Of a stretch of 64,000 nucleotides of DNA, positions 19,316-26,478 are shown in pieces. The position numbers and the translations under genes were made by a program. Under the pieces are notes generated by a model. That model made no database searches and had not been told where the DNA came from. It was given only the letters and a program-made list of their open reading frames with translations. The stretch is from assembly GCF_024345495.1 (NCBI RefSeq), contig NZ_JAGQBF010000002.1, positions 62,001 through 126,000 of the forward strand. The letters are read 5' to 3'. The first letter of the stretch is position 1; each line of letters begins with the position of its first letter. This DNA comes from Synechococcus sp. RedBA-s (GTDB taxonomy: Bacteria; Cyanobacteriota; Cyanobacteriia; PCC-6307; Cyanobiaceae).

Positions 19316-19481
19316 CGACGAAGGTCTGGGTCAGGTGAGATGAGCCTAGGTTTGGCGGGCCTGCTGAGGTGCTGGCGTCGGGCCCGACTCTGCAACAAGA
19401 CACGACTCAGGGGTGACTCGCAGACAACTCCCCGATCAGGTCTTGATCAACCCCTGATCCATCCTTGACCCATCGATCCCG

Positions 19482-19693
19482 ATGCTGCGTCAGCACCTCG
19501 ACCGGCTTGAGCTCAGCGCAAGCGGCGAAGGCTTCCACGATCTGACCGAACAGCTCAGGGCCTGCCTGACGGCCAGCGGTCTGCAGCAGGGGGTGCTGCA
19601 CCTGAGCGTGTTGCATTCGAGCTGCAGCCTCACCATGAATGTGAACGCCGCCCCCACCGGCGCCAGCTCTGCGCCCACTGGATCGGCAACTGA
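19482..19693 (+). pseudogene. UPF0047 (YjbQ) gene remnant with internal deletion and frameshift
   Basis: ATG 19482 opens a frame whose first 55 codons match the start of UPF0047/YjbQ proteins (ELSASGEGFHDLTEQL, then LHLSVLHSSCSLTMNVNA, where family members read HTSASLTINENAD). The match stops abruptly near 19650. In another frame, 19651-19693 encodes PHRRQLCAHWIGN followed by TGA, which resembles the family's C-terminal end (WEHR..PHRR). The middle of about 80 residues, including conserved His and Asp positions, is missing. I read this as a gene with an internal deletion that also broke the frame. It is convergent with the APH/AAA gene. Confidence 0.65.
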
Positions 19694-19720
19694 AGCGAGC
19701 ACTGGCAGCAGATGCCGGAC

Positions 19721-21352
19721 TCAGGGTTGGTCCTGGAGCGATCGGCCCCAGCACTGCCACAGCTCCATCAGCACCACCGAGTCGTCCAGGTTGGCGTGGG
19801 AGTGCACCACCAGGCCCCTCTGCTGCTCGCTGGCGCTGAGGGGTTCGGCCGTGCGCTGCTGATCCAGCAGCACCGCCAGATCGGCGTCGCTGGGGTCGTC
19901 ATCGCGGTGTTCGCGCCGCTGCAGACGCTCTTTCAGCAGGGCCTCATCGGCCTTCAGTTCCAGCAGCAGGGGCAGCGCCCCCAGGCTGTGGGCCAGCTGG
20001 CTGGCGCGCTCCCGGCTGTCGGCCCTGAGGTGGGTGGCATCCAGCAGCACCCACTGGCCCCGGGCCAGGCTGGCGGCGGCGGCGGCGAGCAGGGCCTCCT
20101 CAGTGCGCTGATGGGCCTCGGGGCTGTAGAGGCTCTGGCGCTGTTCAGCTGAGGGGCGCTGCAGGGGGTTCAGTCCGTAGAGGCGTTTGCGGACCAGGTC
20201 GCTGCGCTGGTGGTCGGCCAACAGCCAGGGGGCCAGGCGGGTGGCCAGGTGGCTCTTGCCGCTGCCGGAGACGCCATGGAGCAGCACCAGCGCCGGCGGC
20301 TGCAGCCCGCGGTTGGCGTAGGCCAGGGCCAGGCTGAGATAGCGCCGCGCCATCGCCTCGGCGGCCTGGCGCTGGGGGCCGGGAATCTCCTTCTCGTCGC
20401 TGGTGGCGGCCTCCACCTTGGCCCGCACATGGGCGCGGTAGGCGCAGAAGAGCTGAAGCACGGCCGGCTCGATCACCGCTCCATAGCCCGCCAGCAGGGC
20501 GCCGCCGCGGTCGCCGTGGCCCGCCGCCTGCAAATCCATCAGCAGAAAGGCCAGGTCGGAGGCCCGGTCCACCTGGCGCAGATCGGCGTTGAACTCCACC
20601 CCGTCCACCACCGCCAGCACCGGCTCCAGCAGCACGTGCTCCAGGCGCAGATCGCCGTGGCCTTCCACCGCCTGCCCCGCCGCCAGCCGCTGGCGCAGGC
20701 GCAGGCGGCTGTGACGCAGGGCCCGGGCCAGGGCGCTCACCAGCAGCCCGTGCACCGCGAGAGGGAACAGCTGCGGCAGCGAGCGGCGGGTGGCGCGCAC
20801 GTTGTTGCGCAGCACGGCCGCGAAGCGTCGATCGGCGCCCTTGGCCAGCTCCGCCGCCAGGGGGAATTGATCGTGGAAGCGGGCGATGCACTCCCCCAGC
20901 TCCTGGAGTTCCCCATCGCTGACACGGCCGCCCGCCAGGCGCGCCGCGAGGGTGGCCGTGGCGGCGAAGCGACGCATCACCACCACATGCTCTCCCCCCT
21001 CCCGCTCCTCGCCCAGGGCGCCGATGGCCAGTTCGCCGCTGGCAAGCCGCAGCACGGGCGCCACGCCGAGATAGAGATCAGGGGCCAGGCGGCGGTTGAG
21101 GCGCACCTCCTCGCGGCACCAGTGCAGCCGGCGCTCAGCGCTGCCGTAATCGAGCAGACCCCAGAAGCGCAGGGGCTTCTTGAGCTTGTAGGCGCGGTCT
21201 TTGGTGAGGAAGACCACGCTGATGTGGGTGTGGATCAGCTCCACCTGTCGCTGCTCAGCGGGCTGCTCCCCCCAGGCCTCCTCCGGGTAGGCCCCGGGGC
21301 GGGAGAGGGCGCTGATCAGCGCGGCCAGGGGGTCGGGAGTAGCGGATGTCAC
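19721..21352 (-). CDS. Fused aminoglycoside-phosphotransferase-like and P-loop kinase protein
   Basis: The 543-residue protein has an N-terminal APH-like domain (RAYKLKKPLRFWGLLDYGS as the ATP-binding strand region, then GHGDLRLEHVLL with the catalytic HGD and VVDGVEFN). Its C-terminal half is an AAA_33-type P-loop domain with Walker A LLHGVSGSGKSHLATRLA near residue 385, and VLLDATHLRADSRERA. Such two-domain proteins are widespread in bacteria; the substrate is unknown, and drug resistance is not implied. GTG 21352 is chosen because the longer frame to 21592 overlaps divergent futA with poor sequence. Confidence 0.82.
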   Translation of the reverse strand: MTSATPDPLAALISALSRPGAYPEEAWGEQPAEQRQVELIHTHISVVFLTKDRAYKLKKPLRFWGLLDYGSAERRLHWCREEVRLNRRLAPDLYLGVAPVLRLASGELAIGALGEEREGGEHVVVMRRFAATATLAARLAGGRVSDGELQELGECIARFHDQFPLAAELAKGADRRFAAVLRNNVRATRRSLPQLFPLAVHGLLVSALARALRHSRLRLRQRLAAGQAVEGHGDLRLEHVLLEPVLAVVDGVEFNADLRQVDRASDLAFLLMDLQAAGHGDRGGALLAGYGAVIEPAVLQLFCAYRAHVRAKVEAATSDEKEIPGPQRQAAEAMARRYLSLALAYANRGLQPPALVLLHGVSGSGKSHLATRLAPWLLADHQRSDLVRKRLYGLNPLQRPSAEQRQSLYSPEAHQRTEEALLAAAAASLARGQWVLLDATHLRADSRERASQLAHSLGALPLLLELKADEALLKERLQRREHRDDDPSDADLAVLLDQQRTAEPLSASEQQRGLVVHSHANLDDSVVLMELWQCWGRSLQDQP

Positions 21353-21425
21353 ACCAGCTGGAAGCAATTGAACGCGGGGCGCCCTGTCTGGCTCCGTACG
21401 TTGCCTGCACAAGCGGCCTTCGCCC

Positions 21426-22520
21426 ATGACCCAGCATCGCCCCCTCCGTTTCCGCACCCGGGCCTTCGCCCTTGGCGGGGCTCTCTGGTTGGCGGTGCTC
21501 ACGGGCTGCGGCACCGCCCAGAACGCCGCGAATCCCGGCGCTGAAGGGAGTGGCACGGGGGCCAGTGACTCCAGCTCAGGCCAGGAGGTCAATGTCTATT
21601 CGGGGCGCCACTACAACACCGACAAAGAGCTCTACAAGCAGTTCACCGCCAAGACCGGCATCAAGGTGAACCTGCTGGAGGGCAAGGATGATGAGTTGAT
21701 CGTGCGCCTCAAGAGCGAGGGCAAGGGCAGCCCCGCCGATGTGCTGGTGCTGGTGGATGCCGCCCGCATCCAGCGGGCGCGGCAGGAGGAGCTGTTCCAG
21801 CCGATCAACTCCGAGGCCCTCCAGCGCGATGTGCCCGCCAACCTGCGGGACCCAGGCGGCAGCTGGTTCGCCCTCACCCGCCGGGCCCGCCCGATCATGG
21901 TGAATCCGGCGCTGGTGGACCCCGCCAGCCTGGGGACCTACGCCGATCTGGCCAATCCAGCGCTGAAGGGCAAGCTCTGCCTGCGCAACCGCGCCAGTGT
22001 CTACAACCAGTCGTTGGTGGCCGACATCCTGGCTCAGAAGGGTGCTGCCGCCACCACCACCTGGCTGCAGGGTCTGGTGGCGAATGTATTGCCCCCCTTC
22101 TTCACCAGCGACACGCCGATGCTGCGGGCGCTCGGGCGGGGGGACTGCGGCGTGACGGTGGCCAATCAGTATTATCTGGCCCGCATGCTCTCGACTGAGG
22201 CCAAAGCGGAGGATCGGGCCCTGGCGCAGAAGATCAAGGTGGTCTTCCCCAAGCCCACACACGTGAACATCACCGCCGCCGGTGTCACCCGCCATGCCAA
22301 AAACCCACAGGCAGCCACCCGCTTGATCGAATTTCTGGTGTCCCCCAGTTCCGGCAAGGGTTACGCCGCCGCCAACAACGAATATCCCCTGAAGGGATTT
22401 GGCGATAACCCGATCCTCAACGGCTTCGGGACCTTCGAGCCCTCGCCGGTGAGCGCCGATCAACTGGCCCGCGGCAACCGTGAGGCCAACGCCCTGATGG
22501 TGGAAACAGGCTGGAAGTGA
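21426..22520 (+). CDS. futA: Ferric iron ABC transporter substrate-binding lipoprotein (FutA/IdiA type)
   Basis: The 364-residue protein has a lipoprotein signal peptide ending LAVLTGCG, a Ser/Gly linker, then the binding fold: VNVYSGRHYNTDKELYKQF, DVLVLVDAARIQRAR and VANQYYLARM. The tyrosines of YSGRHY and NQYY are the iron ligands of FutA/FbpA-type proteins. It captures ferric iron in the periplasm or, in the IdiA role, protects photosystem II under iron shortage. GTG of the permease gene overlaps its stop. The 73-nt upstream gap shows no clear Fur box. No ATPase gene is nearby. Confidence 0.93.
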   Translation: MTQHRPLRFRTRAFALGGALWLAVLTGCGTAQNAANPGAEGSGTGASDSSSGQEVNVYSGRHYNTDKELYKQFTAKTGIKVNLLEGKDDELIVRLKSEGKGSPADVLVLVDAARIQRARQEELFQPINSEALQRDVPANLRDPGGSWFALTRRARPIMVNPALVDPASLGTYADLANPALKGKLCLRNRASVYNQSLVADILAQKGAAATTTWLQGLVANVLPPFFTSDTPMLRALGRGDCGVTVANQYYLARMLSTEAKAEDRALAQKIKVVFPKPTHVNITAAGVTRHAKNPQAATRLIEFLVSPSSGKGYAAANNEYPLKGFGDNPILNGFGTFEPSPVSADQLARGNREANALMVETGWK

Positions 22521-24061
22521 CCCTGCTGGCCTCCACACCGCTGAATCGCGTCAGCAGGTCTCAGCGGCCTGCCCTCACCGCCGTGGTGGTGGTGATCGGC
22601 GTGCTGGCGCTGCTGCCGCTAGCGGCACTGCTGCGCGATGCCGCACTCCAGCCAGCTGCGGTGGGCGGCCTGGGGCTGGGTGTCGATGGCGCCGAGCAGA
22701 TCCGCGGCACCCTGCTGCTGGTGCTGGGGGAAGGGGTGTGCGGGGCGGTGGTCGGCACCACCATCGGCTGGCTCACGGCCGCCTGCCGCTTCCCCGGCCG
22801 CCGCTGGCTGCGCATCGCCCAGCTGCTGCCACTGGCCTTTCCGGCTTATCTGCTAGCCGCCAGCCTGATCGACTGGGGCAGCAGCCACAGCCTGCGCATC
22901 CACGGGCTGGGCTGGGCAGTGCTGCTGCTGAGCCTGGCGAACTACAGCTATGTGTTCCTGCTGAGCACCGAGAGCTTCTCGATCACCGGCGGCCAGCTGC
23001 TGGAGGCCAGCTGCAGCCTGGGGGTGGGCCCCTGGCAAGCCTTCCGGCGGGTGGCGCTGCCGATCGCCCTGCCGGCCATCGGCGCCGGCGTGGCCCTGAG
23101 CGCCATGGAGGTGGTCAATGAGCTGGGAGCGGTGCGGCTGCTGGGGGTGCCCAGCCTCTCGGCGGGCATCCTCGATCGCTGGCAGGTGGAGGGGGATCCC
23201 CGCGGAGCGGCGCTGCTGTCGCTGATGGCCCTGGCGATCGTGCTGGTGCTGGTGGCGGCCGAGCGCTCCTTGCGCCGGCGCAGCCGCCGCTGGACTCTCG
23301 GCCATGCCAATGCTGAGGCCCAGGCCTACGTGCTCAGCGGCTGGCGGGCCCTGCTGGCCCAGCTGATCTCGGCGCTGCCGCCGCTGCTGGCCCTGGCCAT
23401 TCCGCTGGTGTGGGTGGCCGAGGGCTGGCGCAACCTGCTGGAGGAGCCGCTGATGGAGCAGCTGGTGCTGGCGGGCCGCAGCCTCGGCCTGGCGTTGGTG
23501 GCCACCCTGCTGACGGCGCTGGCGGCGCTGCTGCTATCGATCATTCGCCGCTGGAGCCCCCGGCTGGCGGTGCGCCAGCTCAGTTTCGTGGCGGGGATGG
23601 GTTACGCGGTTCCCGGCAGCGTGATGGCCCTGGGGCTGATGCTGCTGGGGGGTCCGTGGGCCCTCAGTCCCTTGCTGCTGCTGATCTGGGGCTACGGGGT
23701 GCGCTTCATGGCCGTGTCGAAGCAGGGCCTCGACGCCGGCCTGGAGCGGATCCCCCCCAGCATCGATGAATCGGCCACCAGCCTGGGCTGCAGCTGGACC
23801 GAGGTGCTGTGGCGGGTGCACCTGCCGCTCCTGCGCGGTCCGGTGCTGGTGGGGGGACTGATGGTGTTCGTGGATGTGGTCAAGGAGCTGCCGCTCACCC
23901 TCTCGCTGCGCCCCTTTGATTTCGACACACTGGCCGTGCGGGTGTTCCAGTACGCCAGTGATGAGCGGGTGGGGGCGGCGATGGCGCCGGCCCTGGTGAT
24001 CATGGCCCTGGGACTGGTGGCCTCACTGGCCCTGATCCCCACCCTCGAGAGCCGCGACTGA
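22517..24061 (+). CDS. futB: Ferric iron ABC transporter permease (two fused permease domains)
   Basis: The 514-residue membrane protein has about twelve helices in two binding-protein-dependent permease halves. The EAA-type loops that contact the ATPase are visible as LEASCSLGVGPWQAFRRVALP near residue 174 and DESATSLGCSWTEVLWRVHLP near 424. Fusion of both halves is usual for FutB/FbpB. It starts with GTG 22517, overlapping the futA stop by 4 nt, so the two are one translation unit. Its last 39 nt overlap the convergent phytase-like gene. Confidence 0.93.
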   Translation: MTLLASTPLNRVSRSQRPALTAVVVVIGVLALLPLAALLRDAALQPAAVGGLGLGVDGAEQIRGTLLLVLGEGVCGAVVGTTIGWLTAACRFPGRRWLRIAQLLPLAFPAYLLAASLIDWGSSHSLRIHGLGWAVLLLSLANYSYVFLLSTESFSITGGQLLEASCSLGVGPWQAFRRVALPIALPAIGAGVALSAMEVVNELGAVRLLGVPSLSAGILDRWQVEGDPRGAALLSLMALAIVLVLVAAERSLRRRSRRWTLGHANAEAQAYVLSGWRALLAQLISALPPLLALAIPLVWVAEGWRNLLEEPLMEQLVLAGRSLGLALVATLLTALAALLLSIIRRWSPRLAVRQLSFVAGMGYAVPGSVMALGLMLLGGPWALSPLLLLIWGYGVRFMAVSKQGLDAGLERIPPSIDESATSLGCSWTEVLWRVHLPLLRGPVLVGGLMVFVDVVKELPLTLSLRPFDFDTLAVRVFQYASDERVGAAMAPALVIMALGLVASLALIPTLESRD

Positions 24062-24958
24062 ACCATCGCTGCAGCCGGCCAGCCGGCGCGGGGCCAGGCG
24101 GGCCAGGCGGTTGGCCTGCAGGGGGTTGAAGTTGTCGTCGCTCACCAGCAGCAGGGTGGGGCGCCCATCGGCCAGGGGCGCCCCCAGGGCCAGGCCCTCC
24201 CAGTTGTCGGGGGGCAGACCGATGGCCAGCAGATCCCAGCGGGCCAGGGGCTCTTGCGCGGTTCCGGCTGGCCCCGGCGCGGGCAGCAGCAGCAGCTGGG
24301 CCCACCAGCTGGCGGGCGGCTCAAAGCCCCGCACCAGGCCCAGCAGGCCGCCGCCGGGGGCAGCGAGCAGCTCGGTGAGTCCCCAGTGGGGGGCGGGCAA
24401 CGGCAGGCGCAGGGAGCCCACGGGGCGGAAGCCACCGGGGCCGTGCTCCAGCAGGCGCAGCTGATCGTGGGAGTCCTGGAGCAAGGGGCGCTCGGCTGCC
24501 AACAGAAGGGTGAAGGGCAAGCCCGGCAGGCGGGTGAGCGATTCGGGCCCGAGGTTGGCGCCCAGTCCCTGGCCGGGGGCGGCCCGCCAGGCCTGCGGCA
24601 GCAGCAGGGCCTCGCGCAGCCGGCCGCTGCGGCGATCGAAGCGCAGCAGCTGGCCCGGACGGAGGGGAGTGCGGCGTTCCTCGCTCACGATCCAGAGGTC
24701 ATCGCCATCCAGCACCAGACCTTCGCCATCGAGGGGGGCCGCAAAGGGATCGCCGTTGGCGTCGCGCAGGGGCAGGCGTTCCCCCAGGCGCAGGGGCCGC
24801 TGGCCCAGCCCTGAAAGATCCCAGATGGGGACCAACTCGGGCTCTTCGCGGTCGCTGAGCAGCCAGAGGCTGCCATCGCCTGGATCGACGGCGGCGGCAG
24901 AGAAGCCCCCCAGGCTGCGGCCATCGGCGGCCCTGAAGGGCAGCACGCCTTGGCCCAC
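24023..24958 (-). CDS. Esterase-like/phytase-like beta-propeller protein
   Basis: The 311-residue protein resembles the esterase-like activity of phytase family (PF13449 type). It shows GRSLGGFSAAAVDPGDGSLW, a DGEGLVLDGDDLWIVSEE stretch, GLGANLGPESLTRLPG, PPDNWEGLALG and LLVSDDNFNP, evenly spaced as expected for blades of a propeller. Activity on phytate is not implied. The GTG start at 24958 lacks a signal peptide; the frame stays open upstream to within the Crp/Fnr gene but without ATG/GTG. It overlaps futB by 39 nt at the 3' end and follows the Crp/Fnr gene by 41 nt. Confidence 0.78.
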   Translation of the reverse strand: MGQGVLPFRAADGRSLGGFSAAAVDPGDGSLWLLSDREEPELVPIWDLSGLGQRPLRLGERLPLRDANGDPFAAPLDGEGLVLDGDDLWIVSEERRTPLRPGQLLRFDRRSGRLREALLLPQAWRAAPGQGLGANLGPESLTRLPGLPFTLLLAAERPLLQDSHDQLRLLEHGPGGFRPVGSLRLPLPAPHWGLTELLAAPGGGLLGLVRGFEPPASWWAQLLLLPAPGPAGTAQEPLARWDLLAIGLPPDNWEGLALGAPLADGRPTLLLVSDDNFNPLQANRLARLAPRRLAGCSDGSVAALEGGDQGQ

Positions 24959-24999
24959 CAGCTCCCAGCCGGCGGAGGGCGGGCAGGGGAGAAGGGGGA

Positions 25000-25551
25000 T
25001 CAGGCGGCGGCCAGGGGAGCGGACTCCACCAGGGAGGGCGCCAGGCGCAGGCCGGGTTCACCGACTGGGGCTTCCAGCAGCTGGGCCTGGCGGATGCGCG
25101 AGATCAGCCGGGTGGTGGTGACGCGGGTGGTGCCGATCAGCTCACCGATGCGCTCGTGGGTGAGGCGGAAGGGCAGGTCGCACCAGGGGCCGCAGCGGCG
25201 GCCGAGGCGGCGCACCAGCAGGCCGAAGAGAGCGTGCAGCCGCTGCTCGGCCGAGCCGAGGTGACGGATGCGCAGCAGCTGCAGCGTCCATTCGTTGACG
25301 GGATCGAAGCCACTGTCGGAGACGGCTTCGGTTTCGGAGCGGAAGCAGAGGGGGGTGAGGGCTTCGACGCAGACGCCCTCACTGCAGAGGCGGTCGGTGC
25401 GCAGCTGGTCGCCAGGCTGGAGGAAGGCCAGGGTCATGCCCTCGGTTTCCTCGCAGGGGCAGTAGACGCGGGCGATGCCTTCGAGCACCTCGATGGAACT
25501 GCCGCCGGGGCGCAGGGTTGGATCGAGCAGGACGGTCTGGCCGATCGGCAT
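25000..25551 (-). CDS. Crp/Fnr-family regulator, IdiB-like by context
   Basis: The 183-residue protein has a shortened effector region (IEVLEGIARVYCPCEETEGM, TLAFLQPGDQLRTDRL) and a C-terminal winged helix with LTHERIGELIGTTRVTTTRLI as the DNA-reading helix-turn-helix. It holds six Cys (CPC, C, C, C..WC), more than usual for this family. A promoter overlapped by a Fur-box-like palindrome lies 58-103 nt upstream, and futAB lie beyond the next gene. In Synechococcus elongatus the Crp/Fnr protein IdiB activates idiA, a futA relative, so an IdiB-like role is a good inference. ATG 25551 is preferred; GTG 25596 would leave almost no leader. Confidence 0.82.
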   Translation of the reverse strand: MPIGQTVLLDPTLRPGGSSIEVLEGIARVYCPCEETEGMTLAFLQPGDQLRTDRLCSEGVCVEALTPLCFRSETEAVSDSGFDPVNEWTLQLLRIRHLGSAEQRLHALFGLLVRRLGRRCGPWCDLPFRLTHERIGELIGTTRVTTTRLISRIRQAQLLEAPVGEPGLRLAPSLVESAPLAAA

Positions 25552-25608
25552 CCGCACGCAGGAGAGGGGCTGATCGGGCAGGAAACGGAAGCTCACGGAA
25601 CCGTCACT

Positions 25609-25627
25609 ATTGCGAATGACTCGCAAT
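25609..25627. promoter_or_regulatory. Fur-box-like palindrome ATTGCGA-N5-TCGCAAT
   Basis: Two perfect 7-base arms, ATTGCGA and TCGCAAT, flank the five bases ATGAC. The sequence resembles cyanobacterial Fur-binding sites. It overlaps by two bases the -10 box of the predicted Crp/Fnr promoter and would block the transcription start when Fur carries iron. The palindrome is seen directly; Fur as its ligand is inference, supported by fur lying about 280 nt away. Confidence 0.75.
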
Positions 25628-25654
25628 CTAAACAGCAGGGGCGCCCTTTTGCAA
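25626..25654 (-). promoter_or_regulatory. Predicted sigma-70 promoter of the Crp/Fnr gene
   Basis: On the minus strand TTGCAA (25654-25649) and TTAGAT (25631-25626) are separated by exactly 17 bases, a good -35/-10 pair. The start of transcription would fall inside the Fur-box-like palindrome, about 65 nt before the ATG at 25551. Confidence 0.6.
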
Positions 25655-25904
25655 TCAGTTCTCAATAACAGCCCCAGTTGAAAGGCGCCGCCGCCCTGGC
25701 ACCGGTCGTGACTGGACCCTGGACTGTGCCTTTTGGCCCCTGCCCCGGTGCCCCCGGAACCATGGGCCCACCTTCGCCGGGCCCAGTCTTGGGCTCGTTG
25801 CCGCATTACTGCGATGCTCAGACTCCACGGCGATCGCGCCACTCTTCTTGCCGCCCTCACGGCTCACTGGGCCGATCAGCAACTTGGCCTACCTGGGGTG
25901 CCGC
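25655..25904. other. Intergenic stretch between the Crp/Fnr gene and fur
   Basis: Together with the promoter this makes a gap of about 350 nt. Short plus-strand frames (for example 25733-25954) show no domain, ribosome site or family resemblance. One HIP1 octamer lies at 25830. I see no terminator with a T run after fur. Confidence 0.4.
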
Positions 25905-26279
25905 TCAGGCGGGTTCGCCGGCTGCGCAGCGAGGACAGAGGGCCCGCACGTTGAGCACGCACTCAATCAGGCGGAAGCCGTGGCTGCCGGCGGCCTGACG
26001 GCCCTCGTCGAGCACAACACTGCTCTCGAATTCCTCGGTGCGGCCGCAGCCCACACAGACCAGATGGTGGTGATCGCGGTGGCCGTCGCTGGCCAGCTCG
26101 AAGCGGCGGCCCCCTTCCGGTAACTCCAGTTCCCGCAGCAGGTCCATCGAACTGAGCAGGCGCAGGCTGCGGTACACCGTGGCCAGGGACACCCGCTCCT
26201 CCGCCCGCAGCAGGCGCTGGTGCACCTCCTCGGCGCTGAGGTGGCTGCCCTCACCGATGCGCTCGAACAGGGAGAGCAC
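25905..26279 (-). CDS. fur: Ferric uptake regulator (Fur), start codon unresolved
   Basis: The visible 124 residues from GTG 26279 contain the Fur winged helix (HLSAEEVHQRLLRAEERVSLA, TVYRSLRLLSSMDLL) and metal sites: DGHRDHHHLVCVGCG and RALCPRCAAG with two CxxC pairs. Fur represses iron uptake genes when loaded with iron. The conserved first helix, GQRLTPQRQKV, is encoded in frame directly upstream, so the real protein starts before 26279. However, from the in-frame stop near 26450 down to 26279 there is no ATG, GTG or TTG. A rare start codon, a frameshift or a sequence error is needed. Family length is usually 130-150 residues. Confidence 0.85.
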   Translation of the reverse strand: MLSLFERIGEGSHLSAEEVHQRLLRAEERVSLATVYRSLRLLSSMDLLRELELPEGGRRFELASDGHRDHHHLVCVGCGRTEEFESSVVLDEGRQAAGSHGFRLIECVLNVRALCPRCAAGEPA

Positions 26280-26462
26280 CTTCTGGCGCTGGGGCGTGAG
26301 CCGCTGGCCCCGCCCATGCAGGCTGGAGCGCAGCTCGGTGGCCGGTGCCGTGAGTGGTGGTGTGGCTGGGGCGAGGCCCGCGCTGGCTGGCGATCGGGAT
26401 GGCAGTGGATCACCCCGTACGGCGGAGATGACTCTAACCCGCTCTTCTCAACTGTTGCCGTA

Positions 26463-26471
26463 ATTGCGAAT
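26463..26471. promoter_or_regulatory. Fur half-site candidate upstream of fur
   Basis: The nine bases ATTGCGAAT are identical to the left arm and spacer start of the palindrome at 25609, but the right arm is not conserved here (CTTGACTT). It lies in the short gap upstream of fur and could serve weak autoregulation. A single half-site is thin evidence. Confidence 0.3.
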
Positions 26472-26478
26472 CTTGACT

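Noticed and set aside
19407-19760. 117-codon minus-strand frame over the UPF0047 remnant
   Set aside because: It is antisense to the recognisable UPF0047 N terminus and has no family resemblance itself.
19721-21352. Aminoglycoside resistance gene
   Set aside because: The APH-like fold with a fused P-loop domain is a common chromosomal protein of unknown substrate, so resistance is not supported.
25733-25954. Small plus-strand frame in the gap before fur
   Set aside because: No ribosome site, no domain, and it runs into the antisense of fur.
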